Shown: positions 34,801-47,018, numbered from the stretch's first letter. The stretch is 64,000 nucleotides of DNA from Aspidapion aeneum (GCA_963576565.1 OY755047.1:6108931-6172930), one strand, 5' to 3'. A program made the numbers and translations. Notes: a model not told the origin generated them from the letters alone.

Positions 34801-35283
34801 TAGTTAAAGAATGATCTAATTTTAATATTTTTTTAAGTAAAATTTGGGAGTGCATGTGTACATGTGCACTTATGGAGGAACCGTAACTAAAAAAAATTGT
34901 TCCTAACATTAACATAGAGACAACTCGCTTATTAATTTTCTGCACTAGTTAGGAAAATAGCTATTACGCATGTGTTAGTTTTAGAAGTTAGGTAAATAAT
35001 TTTTCCTATGCGAGCCTCCAATCGTTGCTAATTTATTAGAAATGATAAAAAAAATATATTTTTTTCTACATGCTTGTGAAAAATAACTATTGTTAAGAAT
35101 CTTTATACAGAATAAGCATGAACATCTAACTTTTAGTACATTCACCTATGTTTTCAAAACAAATACAGTGGCGTTTCTTTTTTGCGAAGAAATAGAAAAA
35201 AATAACTAAGTAGTGGAATAGGTCTCGCTTAAAGTCATCAATCCATCAAAAATAATTTAATTTCAATAAAACAGGGAATTCAT

Positions 35284-35873
35284 TTTTAGCTCACACATAT
35301 ACTATACTATAGTAGTGTGAGCTATGGTGATCCTAATTTTTTCGAGAAAAAAAAGTGGCACCGATTTCAAAAATTTTGATATATCTTTGCGTTTCAGATG
35401 ATTTAGAAACTTTTTTGTCGCGCCGTCTGTCTGTCTGTCTGTATGTCTGTCTGTAACGACCAACGCGCGTAACTCAAAAACCGCTTGACCGATTTCAACA
35501 AAATTTGGTACCTAGGCTGGATCTTGGGCCGAGATGGTCTCATTTTAAAATGAACAAAATCCACCGAACACAAGCCAAATAAAAGGGTGGGGGTAGATTA
35601 AAAAAATTGGAGTTTACGTGAAAATATGGCATGTGTGATATCAAACGAAAGGTAATTGAGTCCGGAGTTAATCAAAACACATTTTAGTTTTTGTTTTTTA
35701 AGAGTGGGGGTAGATTTAAAAAATTTGAGTTTAATTTAAAACATGGCTTGTGTGGTATCAAACGAAAGGTATTTAGTCTGGAGTTGAATAAAATATATTA
35801 TAATAGCTCACACGTACACTATAACTATAGTCACTTGTGTGAGCTAAGGGACCCATATATTGGCAGAGCATTT
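35284..35873 (+). repeat. Repeat family A, copy 4
   Basis: Hairpin at each end, TCTG tract at about 35426-35455, two GGGTGGGGG-type units, tail CATATATTGGCAGAGCATTT. Confidence 0.8.
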
Positions 35874-35975
35874 TTCTTAACTTTGGCAGCCGCCATCTTG
35901 GATTGTGTAGCGGGAAAATTGGGGATCCTCGAATAAAAATGTAGGTACCCCCATGCCAAATATAAATAAATTAAG

Positions 35976-36441
35976 CCATGATATATCAGCCTTTAAGCCA
36001 TTTTTTGTAAATATCTCAGAAACTAAAGCTCTTACGAAGTTTTTGATTATAACACAAATTATTGAGCAAAGTGTAGTCTACTATATTCCGGAAACCGCAT
36101 ATTGATACGATGCTCTGTTAAACAATAAGCATTTTTTGTAATTTTTTAATTGTCAAAAAACTGTCATTAGCATTAATGGATCTTGACCAAAATCTAATCA
36201 GCTCGTTAGAGTGTCGAACACTATTTTACCTGAAACTTTTATGAAAATCGGTTTGACGGTTTAGGAACTATCGTGTTACAGACAGAAATAATATACACAC
36301 ACACACAGACAGACATCACGACGATATTGCTAAGATAGTTCAAAATACCCCCAAATAACACATTTTCGGCGTTATCTGAAAAAAAAATTTTTGGACGAAA
36401 ATAATACCTTCTCTAGCCATTGCTCCGCGGGTTAGGAAGGT
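35976..36441 (+). repeat. Repeat family B, copy 5
   Basis: Internal family B blocks in order (CTCAGAAACTAAAGCTC, TAATCAGCTCGTTAGAGTGT, ACACACACAGACAG, TCACGACGATATTGCTAAG), ending TTAGGAAGGT. The left end is diverged. Confidence 0.7.
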
Positions 36442-37335
36442 AAAAAATATACACTTTTTGCAGCTTTTTTTTTAAAATACCGTACAAATTTACTTAACTA
36501 GTAGTTAGGCATATGAAAATAGTTGAACATCAATTTTAGTCATAAAGATGTTTATCAAAAGGTCGTTTTTGTTTTGTTACCTACCCACACCTATTTTTGT
36601 TTTTGACAGCTTAATGTATTAAATAATTGATTTTCCCATTTTCATACAGAAAAAGTAAAATCATTCTTGTGTTAAAAAGAAAATACACAACGATGATTAT
36701 TGTTATGTTTATCAATAAACATATCTACAAAAACATTGTAATAAACTTTTATGAAGGTACAGAAAAAAAAAGGTTTTTTCCTTTCTACTTTTTTGTTATA
36801 TAAAAAGTAACCTTTTTCCATATACATAGGAATATGTACAGTTAAAACATATCCTTTAAAAAAAATTATTATTTGTTGTTTCAAAAATAGTGTTTTTCTG
36901 TTTTATACTGTTTTAAAAATTCATAACTTCTTTTGCTACAAAAGTTTGGTAAAAATGGATAAACATTTATTTTGAATTTTTTGATGTATTATTCTCCACC
37001 CACTAAACAAAATTTTCAAAAAATATAAAACTCAAAAATAGAATTTTGACTTTTATTTTTAAAAAACCAGTTGATGTGATTTATTTTGAAAAATTCGAGG
37101 GACTAGTTGTTATAATAATACAAATAGGTTTGGTACCTGTATTTATAAGTTATTGATGCAGGGTATGGGCAGGGTGGGCTTAGTGGGCTTCCATAACAAA
37201 AGTGTTAAATATTGGCCAAATGTTATACCCATATTTAAGTTTGTTTCACCAAAGGGTAATAATAATTATATGATAATTTTTTATTATACATATTATCAGC
37301 GGGTGACCCAGTCTAAAAATTTAATGTAAAAAAAC
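36442..37335. other. Intergenic AT-rich DNA
   Basis: No ORF with support and no repeat boundary recognised before the 9-bp satellite. Confidence 0.3.
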
Positions 37336-38082
37336 TACAAAATTTACAAAATTTACAAAATTTACAAAATTTACAAAATTTACAAAATTTACAAAATTTA
37401 CAAAATTTACAAAATTTACAAAATTTACAAAATTTACAAAATTTACAAAATTTACAAAATTTACAAAATTTACAAAATTTACAAAATTTACAAAATTTAC
37501 AAAATTTACAAAATTTACAAAATTTACAAAATTTACAAAATTTACAAAATTTACAAAATTTACAAAATTTACAAAATTTACAAAATTTACAAAATTTACA
37601 AAATTTACAAAATTTACAAAATTTACAAAATTTACAAAATTTACAAAATTTACAAAATTTACAAAATTTACAAAATTTACAAAATTTACAAAATTTACAA
37701 AATTTACAAAATTTACAAAATTTACAAAATTTACAAAATTTACAAAATTTACAAAATTTACAAAATTTACAAAATTTACAAAATTTACAAAATTTACAAA
37801 ATTTACAAAATTTACAAAATTTACAAAATTTACAAAATTTACAAAATTTACAAAATTTACAAAATTTACAAAATTTACAAAATTTACAAAATTTACAAAA
37901 TTTACAAAATTTACAAAATTTACAAAATTTACAAAATTTACAAAATTTACAAAATTTACAAAATTTACAAAATTTACAAAATTTACAAAATTTACAAAAT
38001 TTACAAAATTTACAAAATTTACAAAATTTACAAAATTTACAAAATTTACAAAATTTACAAAATTTACAAAATTTATAAAATT
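37336..38082. repeat. 9-bp satellite, (TACAAAATT)n, about 83 copies
   Basis: An uninterrupted array of a 9-base unit over about 747 bases with essentially no variation until the last unit (TATAAAATT). Non-coding in all frames of interest. Such purity suggests recent expansion, or an assembly-limited copy number. Confidence 0.97.
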
Positions 38083-38142
38083 AGGCGGTATATATTTCTA
38101 CTTGTTTTGTTTAAAGTACATAACCTTAGGCTAAATAAGATT

Positions 38143-38852
38143 TCTAGCTCACACAATACTATACTATAGTAGTGTGAGCTATGGTGATCCTAATTTTTTC
38201 GAGAAAAAAAAAGTTGCTCCGATTTCAAAATTTTTTATATATCATTGCGTTTCAGATGATTTTGAAACTTTTTTGTTGCGCCGTCTGCCTGTCTGTCTGT
38301 ATGTCTGTCTGTAACGACCAACACGCATAACTCAAAAACGGCTTGCCGGATTTCAATGAAGTTTGGTACCTAGGCTGGGTCTTGGGTCGAGATGGTCCCA
38401 TTTAAAAATGAACAAAATCCATCGAACACAAGCCAAATAAAAGATTTCAAAAATTAGAGTTTATGTGAAAATATGGCGTGCGTGATATCAAACGAAAGGT
38501 AATTGAGTCTGGAGTTAAACAAAATACATTTTAGTTTTTAAAAAAAGGGTGGGGGTAGATTTCAAAAATTAGAGTTTACCTGAAAATATGGCATGTGTGA
38601 TATCGAACTAAAGGTATTTGAGTCCGGAGTAAAACAAAATACATTTTAGTTCTTGTTTTTTTTAAGGGTGGGGGTAGATTCCAAAAATTTGAGTTTAATT
38701 TAAAACATGGCTTGTGTGGTATCAAACGAAAGATAATTTAGTCTGGAGTTGAATAAAATATATTTTAGTTTTTAGTTATATTAGCTCACACGTACACTAT
38801 ACCTATAGTACTTAGTGTGAGCTTAGGGACCCATATATTGGCAGAGTATTTT
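38143..38852 (+). repeat. Repeat family A, copy 5
   Basis: Complete hairpins, TCTG tract, three units and tail TTGGCAGAGTATTT. It begins 60 bases after the 9-bp satellite. Confidence 0.8.
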
Positions 38853-39426
38853 ATTCTGTCCTATATAGTTATAAAATAAAAAATACGAAGCGCAGATATA
38901 AAACTTTTATATGGAAAAACTTTTTACGGTTGAGTAGAGGTTTTTTACGACAGACGTAAAAGAGTTTTTACATGTTTCCAAATTAAACAAAAAAGTTTGA
39001 AACAGTTATCTACATATTTACCTACCTTTCTGAATAAATGGCCAAATAGCAAAACCATCAGTTAAAAACAATTTGTAAAATCAATTTTTACTGCTTTTTA
39101 ATGGCAAGAGAATAGATAAAATAAATTAGAAATGTTTCAGTGTTTGATGACGACTTTAAAAGTCAAATGTTCACTTGAAATTTAAATAATCAATTTAATA
39201 TAATCCCTGATGTTTTAGTTTTTAACTAAAAAAAAATGCATCAAAATAAAGCAAGTGGTTTGCAAAATACAGGCGTTCATACATTAAAATCGGTCAAGTG
39301 ATTTACGAGATAAGTTATTTATATACATACACTGAGCTAGGGGAACGGGATTCTACTACCCACACCGGCGGTATATTATAAAGTAGACTATGCATAATAG
39401 TATTACTTTTTACTACTACTACTATG
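38853..39426. other. Intergenic AT-rich DNA
   Basis: No gene recognised. The last bases (about 39410-39425) are a TAC/TAG trinucleotide run that is probably the 3' tail of the LINE copy that follows. Confidence 0.3.
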
Positions 39427-40952
39427 TCGGTTTAGAACGTTTTTCTACGTTGTCCGACGCCTATTCACCACCTCCTTCGATCCTGACAATCATCTTCCGT
39501 CAGGTTTTTTTGACTCATTGATCTTTGGATTGACTGTTGCCATTCCAGTTTAGAACGCCCTCTTTTTCTGCGCCCTATTGGTTGCCATTCTAGGACCTGC
39601 TTTGGTAATCTTTCGTCGGTCGTCCGTTGTACATGGCCGTACCATATCAGTTGTCTTTTAGTGATGTCATCCGTTATGCTTCCCTCGATTCCCATTCTTT
39701 CTTTTATAATCTCAATTCTTATATGATCTGTTCTAGATATTCTCATTGATCTTCTTAGTGCATCCATTTCGACATCCATTTTTGCTTTGTATTTTTCTGT
39801 TACGCGACAAGTCTCTATTTCATAGCAGCGTGCTTTTCACCATTGTTTCATATATGTTAAATTTTACATTCTTTTTTATCTGTCTGCTTCACAAAATACT
39901 GTTAAGACAACCAATTACCTTTTTTGCTTTTACTATTCTTTTTCTAGTTCTTTACAGTCTGTTTCTGTCTTATCAAATGTGACACCCAAGTATACATACT
40001 CATTGCATGGAGATATTGTTTGTCCATTGTCTAGTTCTAACTCACTGGATTCGTTTCCAATACATAAGTATAATAATGTGTCTTGTCCACGTTCACTGTT
40101 AACACCCATGATTGGTATTCTTCCGTTAACTTTCTCATCATATACTCCATGTCTTCTTTATCATTAGCTACAATTACTTGGTCGTCAGCAAACTGTAGTG
40201 TGTATATGGTAAATCGGTCGTTAAGTTGTATTCCCATGCCATGTACTTTACGTTTCCATTTTTTTAGAGCTACTGCGATATATATATTTTAAAAAGAGTT
40301 GGAGAGATACAACATCCCTGTCTTAAGTCTTTCGTTACCTGGAATTCTTTTGAAAGTCGATTTCCAAATTTAAATTTAGATTTTGACCTTTTGTAAAGTT
40401 CTTTTATCGCTTTTTTAAAATATAAGAACTTACTCATACATGATTGATATTAGTTTGTTCTAACACTGTCCATAATTTTTCTACTGGAACGGTATCATAT
40501 GCTTTTTGTAGGTCCAGAAAGGTAACATGAGTCTCTATATTTCTGGCTATAACTTGTTTAACACAAAAAACATTATCATTACAAGATCTGAGTGCACGAA
40601 ACCCACTTTGGTCATGAAGATTATTCTCTATTAGGTCTCTAAGAATCCCACCGTATAACTTAGAGTACTGGTTACTGAAATTCCTCTGTAATTGTTTCAA
40701 TCCAGCTTGTTTCCTTTTTTATGTATTGAGGATATGAATGCTATTTTCCAATCATCAGGTACTGGATGTCCGTTTATGCATTGATTGATAATATATGTGA
40801 GATTTTCTAGTAGTTTTTCTGATCCATATTTGAGCATTTCAGCGGATATTTCCCAGGTCCGCTAGCTTTTTCGGATTTAAGCTTTTTAGTACTATTCTTT
40901 ATAATTTCTTTTTCGATAATCACTTCCTCTCAATGTATTTCTATGACTATAT
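39427..40952 (-). pseudogene. Non-LTR retrotransposon reverse transcriptase, decayed copy
   Basis: The minus strand encodes the same protein as the ORF at 57925-59559, in broken pieces: SGFRALRSCNDNVF and HVTFLDLQKAYDTVPVEKLW (RT motif A), YTLQFADDQVIVANDKED (catalytic FADD) and IWYGHVQRTTDERLPKQVLE near the end. Frameshifts and small deletions separate them, so no product is expected. Both copies share the same 3' boundary, GTTCTAAACCGAC on minus, here followed by a TAG run. Confidence 0.9.
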
Positions 40953-41082
40953 AGCTTTTTATAAATCGGTTTAAAAAAAATACCATGTATAGGAACAATT
41001 TATATTACAAAAATTGATATAAAATATAAAAAACTTACAAACGAATATATAATATAATTGGGTAGGTACGTAAAAATTAAAA

Positions 41083-43694
41083 CTACAATAGGGCAAAAAA
41101 CAAAGCCACAAACGTACTTATCGCTAAAACATTTAAAACAGTTACATGCTGACTCAAATTGACTCCTGCAGACTTCTGTTCAACCCCTGCAACATCATTC
41201 ACTCGGTTGCAAGGCAAACCCTTCACCCCTAAGTTCCTAATTTCAAACGTAGCCCCCGCCAATGGTTGCTTTTTAATTTCCTCCTCAGTCAAATGCATTT
41301 TTGAAGTTGTGACGTATAGTATGTTCAAACTTGGTCCTCCAAAACAACACGATGTGACGTATTTGCATGGCATTTCAATTGTTTGAAGGACTTTCCCGCT
41401 TTCGCCGTTTATGTTGAGGATCTGTAAGGGTTAAAACGAATAATTGTTAACAGGGTGGTGTAGTTTTTGTAAAAATCGGTTAAGAAATAAGGAAGATATT
41501 GTAAGTTACAAATTGTAGTTAAAAACACAGCTAACGGAACTTTAAATAAACAGTATAAACTAAAAACTATTTTGGTAGTATGGTTGTACTAAATTTGGTA
41601 AAAATCGGTTTAGTGGTTCCAGAAATATGAACGTTTTTGTTTTTTGCCAGTGGCGTACGTACGTCATTACTTAAAAGATTTACAACCATATTACAGCGTT
41701 TGAAGGTGACCCAATAAGATTGTTTTTACAAAAAATGTTCGCAAAAAAAATTGGAAAGGAATTTAATTTTTTTTATCTTTATTAATTAAAAGAAAACAAC
41801 TCACCTGACCGCCCCCAAAAATGGCGACCCAAAGATTGTCATCAGTGTCGATAGTCAAACCGTCCGTTATATGAATATGTTCAGCATTTTTGTCTTCTTT
41901 TAGGGTAAAGAGTACCCTTTTGTTGTCTAAAAATTGTAAAAAAAGCGCCGGTAACCAGTGGTGTCTCATTAACAATTTAATAATACCACTTACCGATAAT
42001 TCCGTCTTTGAGATCACACCTAAACTTCCAAATTTGTTTTTCGTAGCTATCGATAAAAAACATTGATTTTTCATCTTTACTCCACGCTATTCCGTTACTT
42101 ATACTGACATTTGTCAATTTTTCTTCGATTTTAAATTCAGGCATTTTTATTCTGTAGAGGGAGCCACCGTACGACGGTACACTGTTGTCCGTAGCTCGAT
42201 GCAAGGTACCTAAAATGTTTAAAAAAAAACATCTAGAAAGAGGGATTTTTATTTTTCTGACATAATTTTATAGTATTTAACGCTTTATAAATCTTATTAA
42301 AATAATCAAATATTTGATAATATTTATAGAATCTAATTACAAAATTTTAGTAAAATCTGTTAAGTAGTTTTTAAGAAATCATTACTTTTGTTTTTTATCC
42401 AGTGGCGTACGTCAATGCATCAAGAGTCTTAATTCAATTTCGTGGCGTAACTACGCATCTGGCGATTTTAGTTTAAGAACAATATTTTTAGAGAAAATAT
42501 CAAGGAATCAAAATAAAAAAGTTGTACATTTCTACCTTTTACCGTTTTAAAGTTGTAAGGCATTTTTGAATGATATTTGTTCCCTAAAGTAGATAAATGT
42601 GGTAAATTTGACTAACCTATCCATATATTTCCATAGGCATCCACTTTTCCGTCATTGAATTGATTCATAGGTTTATTTTTTTCTATTTTTAAGTTATGTT
42701 TCAAGTTGTAGTCACCATTTTGCGGCCATTTTAGGAAGTAGAAATCCCTGTCAGCCCCGACAATAAATTTCGTTGGATCGCTATGTTGAGGAAAAATTGC
42801 CCCTATGGATCTGTGATTGGCTAAAAAAATGAAATGATCCTTCACCGTTCCAATAACTTCGTAGTTCATGAGCACACTCATTGATTATCATAAAAAAAAT
42901 CACCCTTTAAAGGTGTATTATTTTAGTTTTTTTAAATTTTCTCGGAAACGATCACTTTTTGGAAAAAATGACAGGTAAAACAATTTAAAGAGCATAAAAT
43001 TCCCTATCGACTGGTATTGATTTTGGACAAGAATTAATCTTATAACTGTCCTAAAACTCTTGGTGTATTTTTTAGTATTTTTTTAATTTTTGCAAAAACT
43101 AAGCTTTCAAGGGAAATACTCTGCCAATATATGGGCACCTAAGCTCACACTAGGTACTATAGTTATAGTGTACGTGTGAGCTAATATAACTAAAAACTGA
43201 AATATATTTTATTCAACTCCAGACTAAATTACCTTTTGTTTGATACCACACAAGCCATGTTTTGACTTAAACTCAAATTTTTGAAATCTACCCCCACCCT
43301 TAAAAAAAACAAAAACTATAATGTATTTTGTTAAACTACGGACTTAATTACCTTTCTTTTTATATTACACACGCCATATTTTTAATTAAACTCTAATTTT
43401 TGAAATATACCCCCACCCTTTTTTTAAATAAATTAAAATGTATTTTGTTTAACTCCAGACTCAATTACCTTTCGTTTGATATCACACACGCCATATTTTC
43501 ACATAAACTCTAATTTTTGAAATCTACCCCCACCCTTTTATTTGGTTTGTGTTCAGTGGATTTTGTTCATTTTTAAATGGGACCATCTCGACCTAAGACC
43601 CAGCCTAGATACCAAATTTCATTAAAATCGGCCAAGCGGTTTTTGAGTTATGCGCGTTGGTCGTTTACAGACAGACATACAGACAGACAGACAT

Positions 43695-43728
<34 letters not shown>

Positions 43729-44557
43729 GGCGCAACAAAAAAGTTTCAAAATCATCTGAAACTCAAAGATATATAAAAAATTTTGAAATCGGAGCAACTT
43801 TTTTTTTCTCGAAAAAATTAGGATCACCATAGCTCACACTACTATAGTATAGTATATGTGTGAGCTAAAATATATTATATACTTTATTGTAAAAAACGAA
43901 ATTCCCTTATTAACAGGGCATAAGCCGATCGGGTTACAGTGATTAGAAACTCTCCAGCGGCGTCCGTTAATGGTAGTCATCAAATTTTTTTTAAAAAACC
44001 ACATGTTTTTCTCATAATTTAATAAATTTTTTGAAAAAACGACCTTTATAGAAAAAAATGTGTCATACTTTACTGTAGTTATTAAAATATCCTTTTTAAT
44101 GCTATATAACAAAGTCCAATTAGTCTTACAATTAAAACTTCAGGGGCGTCCGTAAATTAAATAAATTGTTAATATTCACAAAATACACCATTTTTGTGTG
44201 AACCAACAGAAACAACTACTCCGAGGGAAAATACCCCTACCGGCATTGAATTATACTGATGGCTTGATGCTTTCGTTGGGAACTTGTTAAAACTGTTTGG
44301 TTTTCACTATCTCCAACGTCGATCACAGGGATACGAGTGATCCTCGTCTGGAACACGTCCTGTTGTTCCTGACTATCAGGACGTGTTCCAGGCGGGGATC
44401 ACTCGTATCCCTGTGATCGACTTTGGAGATAGTGAAAACCAAACAGTTTTACACCATTTTTGTTTTAGTTTTATCTAATTTTCTCAGAAACTAGAAATCA
44501 AGCTCTTTATCAAAAAATGTTTTTACACTTTATCCTAAAAAATAAAATTTCCTTTTA

Positions 44558-44637
<80 letters not shown>

Positions 44638-46718
44638 CATGGTAAAAGTTATTTTATTATTACCGCTCTGGTGTCCCTCAATTTTTGAAAATCACCAAAC
44701 AAATCAATTTTTTTTTACAGGTTTTATCAAATTTTTTAAATATCTATGCTTCTTAGGACAATATATGTCCATTACTTTACGATGGAAAATAAAATTTACT
44801 TTTAAACGGTGTATTACAAAATATGATAAAAGGTATAGATACTCAGATAGGGTCACTTTCAAAAATGAGCAAAGAAATTTTTTTCTACATTTTTGTAAAA
44901 ACTAAGATCCGTAGGATACAATAAGGTTAAAAATCTTTTTCCTAAGAAGCTTATTTAAAAAAAAAATAGATAAAATATGTTACAAAAATTGATTATTTTG
45001 GCAATTTTTGGAAATTTATTTTTATAAGCACGCCCCTGGAGATTTAAATGTGAAATAAATGGCACATTATATTACAGCTTTTAAAAGGAAATATTTTTTT
45101 TTAGTTTTTGAGAAAATTTTATAAACATGTTTTTTTGAAATAATCCCAATTTACGGACGCCACTGAAGAGCTTTTTCTTCTCCTAACCATATCGACCAAT
45201 ACATTGTTGGAAAGAGAATTTTGTTCTTCACAAAAAAATATTCTTTGCAATTTTTGCTAAAAAGGTTAGTTTTCAAGAAAATTCAAAAAAACTAAAATAG
45301 TGCACTAATCAGTGGCTGCTGCTAAAAGGAGGGCAACGGGGCAGTGCCCTCCCAAAACTAGACAACACAAAACATTTTTAATTTATTTATTTAAAAAAAG
45401 TTAAATCTCTCCTTACGACATGATTGTCTAGTTCTTTTTATTATCTGTGGTTAACAACAAGCGATTAATTGGGTGAACTTTTTTAGCGTAAATAATTACA
45501 AGCCGGCAGCGCCGCGCTGGGGAAGGTTTCAATATCACCCGTTTGTTAGTGGTGCATGGGTGGCTGTTCTCGCGCGGGAGCAGGAGGAATGTTTGTTTTA
45601 GTTGACGTGGGCCATCATCATCGTGCGGAAACGTTTGTTGCCCTTTCTAGTGTTGCCGGTTCTATCCTTAGTGAAGACGTATGAATTTGTTTTGATTTGG
45701 GGTTTGTCAGTAGTTAAAAGCCTTGCCGGTCGCGTGTCATTGTTTGTTTTCGTTATCGTTTGTTTATAAAATGGAAATAAATACCGTCGATGACATAATT
45801 AACTGTACAAATTTAAATACGTTGACATATGAACTTGGATTACAAATAAAATCTTTAGGGCCACATGGACCGGACCTAAAAATTAACTAAAATTTTAGTG
45901 TAATGCCGACGGGTGTTCCATAAAAACTTATAATAGAAAATTTTATAAAAAATTATACGATGCTGAAAACTGGTTGCGTGGTTGTGAAAAAAGAAATGCT
46001 TTTTTTTTGCTTTATTTGTCTTGTTATGAATAATCCACGAAGTGATCCTGCGTGCAAAGGGAATGTGTGATATCAAGCACTTTAGTGAAAAATTAAAAAG
46101 ACACAAAGTAAGTGGTATTCATTTAAATAACCTCATAGAATTTTCTATGCTAGGCAAGACTGATATTAGGTGCCAATTGAATAATGTCTATAGGCAAAGC
46201 ATTACCGAACATAACGAAAATGTGACATATACTTAGTAGGTTAATAGACTGTTTAAAATTCTGTGGGATTTTTGAGGTTGCTCTACGGGGCCATAAAAAG
46301 AAAGACGAATGGACTTTATCTTTAAACAAATAAACTAAAAACTACACCCTGTAGCTGCTTGTTTGGAAAATATTAAAATAAAATTGTTTCGGTAAGTTTT
46401 TTTATCTCATTTTTCATGCAATTTAATTTAAATTTTTACCCCCCCACCCCTCAATTTATAACGTCACCAGCCGTCATTGGCACTAATTAAAAACTTACGT
46501 AATTTTATAGTGTCAACTTTTTCAGTTTTGGGGTCGTATCTTATAATAGTGGCGTCGAAGGTATTAACAAAGTACAAAATTTGATTTATCTCATCCCAGA
46601 CTGGCCCTTCCCCGTGTCTGAAGGCCTTGGTGACTGCCCTTACAACTGTCTCTTCTGATTTGGATTTTTGCAGGAGAATTTGGCTAAAAATAAATAAAAA
46701 TTTGACATGTTTAATCAT
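41083..46718 (-). CDS. Regucalcin / SMP-30-like protein with hydrophobic C-terminal tail
   Basis: Five exons on minus: 46718-46499, 42820-42617, 42209-41994, 41926-41805 and 41421-41083; 366 residues, longer than regucalcin (299) or firefly luciferin-regenerating enzyme (308). The six-bladed SMP-30 fold binds a divalent metal and hydrolyses lactones. Expected metal ligands are present: Glu37 in HGEGPVWD, Asn180 in SISNGIAWS and Asp235 in TDGLTID. The substrate-site pair keeps Asn129 and Asp130 (FNDGKVD), but the usual Arg two residues before is Gln127. SCCFGGPSLNILYVTTS and NLGVKGL are typical of the family end. Odd features: a signal-like start (MIKHVKFLFIFSQILL) and a final hydrophobic run VTVLNVLAISTFVALFFALL (347-366) after a small-residue site SAG. 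Together these suggest secretion with a membrane or GPI anchor. The start is tentative: TTTTTAG just before residue 13 could be an acceptor for an unseen upstream exon. Confidence 0.85.
43114..43870 (-). repeat. Repeat family A, copy 6 (inverted)
   Basis: Starts AAATACTCTGCCAATATATG and ends with the GTGTGAGCTAAAA hairpin side; CAGA tract at about 43670-43728; three units. Lies in intron 1 of the regucalcin-like gene. Confidence 0.8.
44288..44450. repeat. Near-perfect palindrome, arms about 74 bp
   Basis: Arms 44289-44362 and 44375-44450 pair with about three mismatches around a loop of 12 bases; core words CAGGGATACGAGTGATC and TGGAACACGTCCTG. GC content is far above the surroundings. No ORF. 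Confidence 0.9.
44561..44636. repeat. (TA)n microsatellite
   Basis: 38 uninterrupted TA dinucleotides. Confidence 0.99.
45310..46479 (+). mobile_element. hAT element with TTF zinc-finger transposase remnant, in regucalcin intron 1
   Basis: GCACTAAT flanks both sides (45302-45309, 46480-46487), an exact 8-bp duplication. Ends are CAGTGGCTGCTGCT and the inverse of CAATGACGGCTGGTGACG. Inside, about 45770-46230 reads in pieces as the N-terminal part of a ZMYM1-like hAT transposase: GPHGPDLK, YDAENWLRGCEKRNAFF, FICLVMNNPRSDP, CDIKHFSEKLKRHKVSGIHL and GKTDIRCQL. At least two frameshifts (one at a T run near 46010) break the frame. The catalytic region is absent, so it is a deleted, non-autonomous copy. 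Its right duplication ends 11 bases from the exon 1 donor. Confidence 0.85.
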
Positions 46719-46784
46719 TGGCTTATCCCTAGATGCACCGTAATTTGGGTTAGCTAATCCATTCTCTCTCTTTGTTTTTTGGTT

Positions 46785-46989
46785 TACCCTCAGATGCACC
46801 GTAAGCACTTAAGCGCGATCATGGGTTTAATCGCGATTAAGTCCTTGTTGCTCACATACAAAACAACAAAGATGGAGAATGGATTAGCAAAGCCTTGTTA
46901 CGGTGCATCTGAGGGTTAGCAACAAGGGCTTAATCGCGATTAAACCCATAATCGCGGTTAGGTCCTTACGGTGCATTTGAGGGTTTATT
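46785..46989. mobile_element. Nested inverted-repeat element (GCACCGTAA ends)
   Basis: Outer arms: CCCTCAGATGCACCGTAAG (from 46789) and its inverse ending TTGAGGG (46985), with TTTA on each side. Arms include TTTAATCGCGATTAAG. Further inverted words (GATGCACCGTAA near 46735, AATCCATTCTC / GAGAATGGATT) nest across and outside the left end. It lies just upstream of the proposed regucalcin start codon. Confidence 0.65.
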
Positions 46990-47018
46990 TATTTACCCCG
47001 TCGGAGAACACATAATGC

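Larger units (their letters stand above)
33042..35283. other. Intergenic DNA with a GC-rich patch and two word-repeat elements
   Basis: No conserved gene. A CpG-rich stretch at about 33594-33838 stands out from its AT-rich surroundings and ends in a donor-like CCAACAG/GTAGCA; it could be a 5' UTR exon or promoter of an unseen plus-strand transcript. The word-repeat elements near 34013 and 34430 are listed separately. Confidence 0.35.
44141..45165. mobile_element. Possible hAT-like element with CAGGGGCGTCCG ends
   Basis: CAGGGGCGTCCGTAAATT at 44141 is mirrored by AATTTACGGACGCCACTG ending at 45165. No clean target duplication is seen (left AAAACTT, right AAGAGCTT). The interior holds the 44.3-kb palindrome and the TA repeat, and no transposase. 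Confidence 0.45.

Noticed and set aside
44558..44905. 115-codon ORF starting with Ile-Tyr repeats
   Set aside because: Created by the TA microsatellite; remainder shows no similarity.
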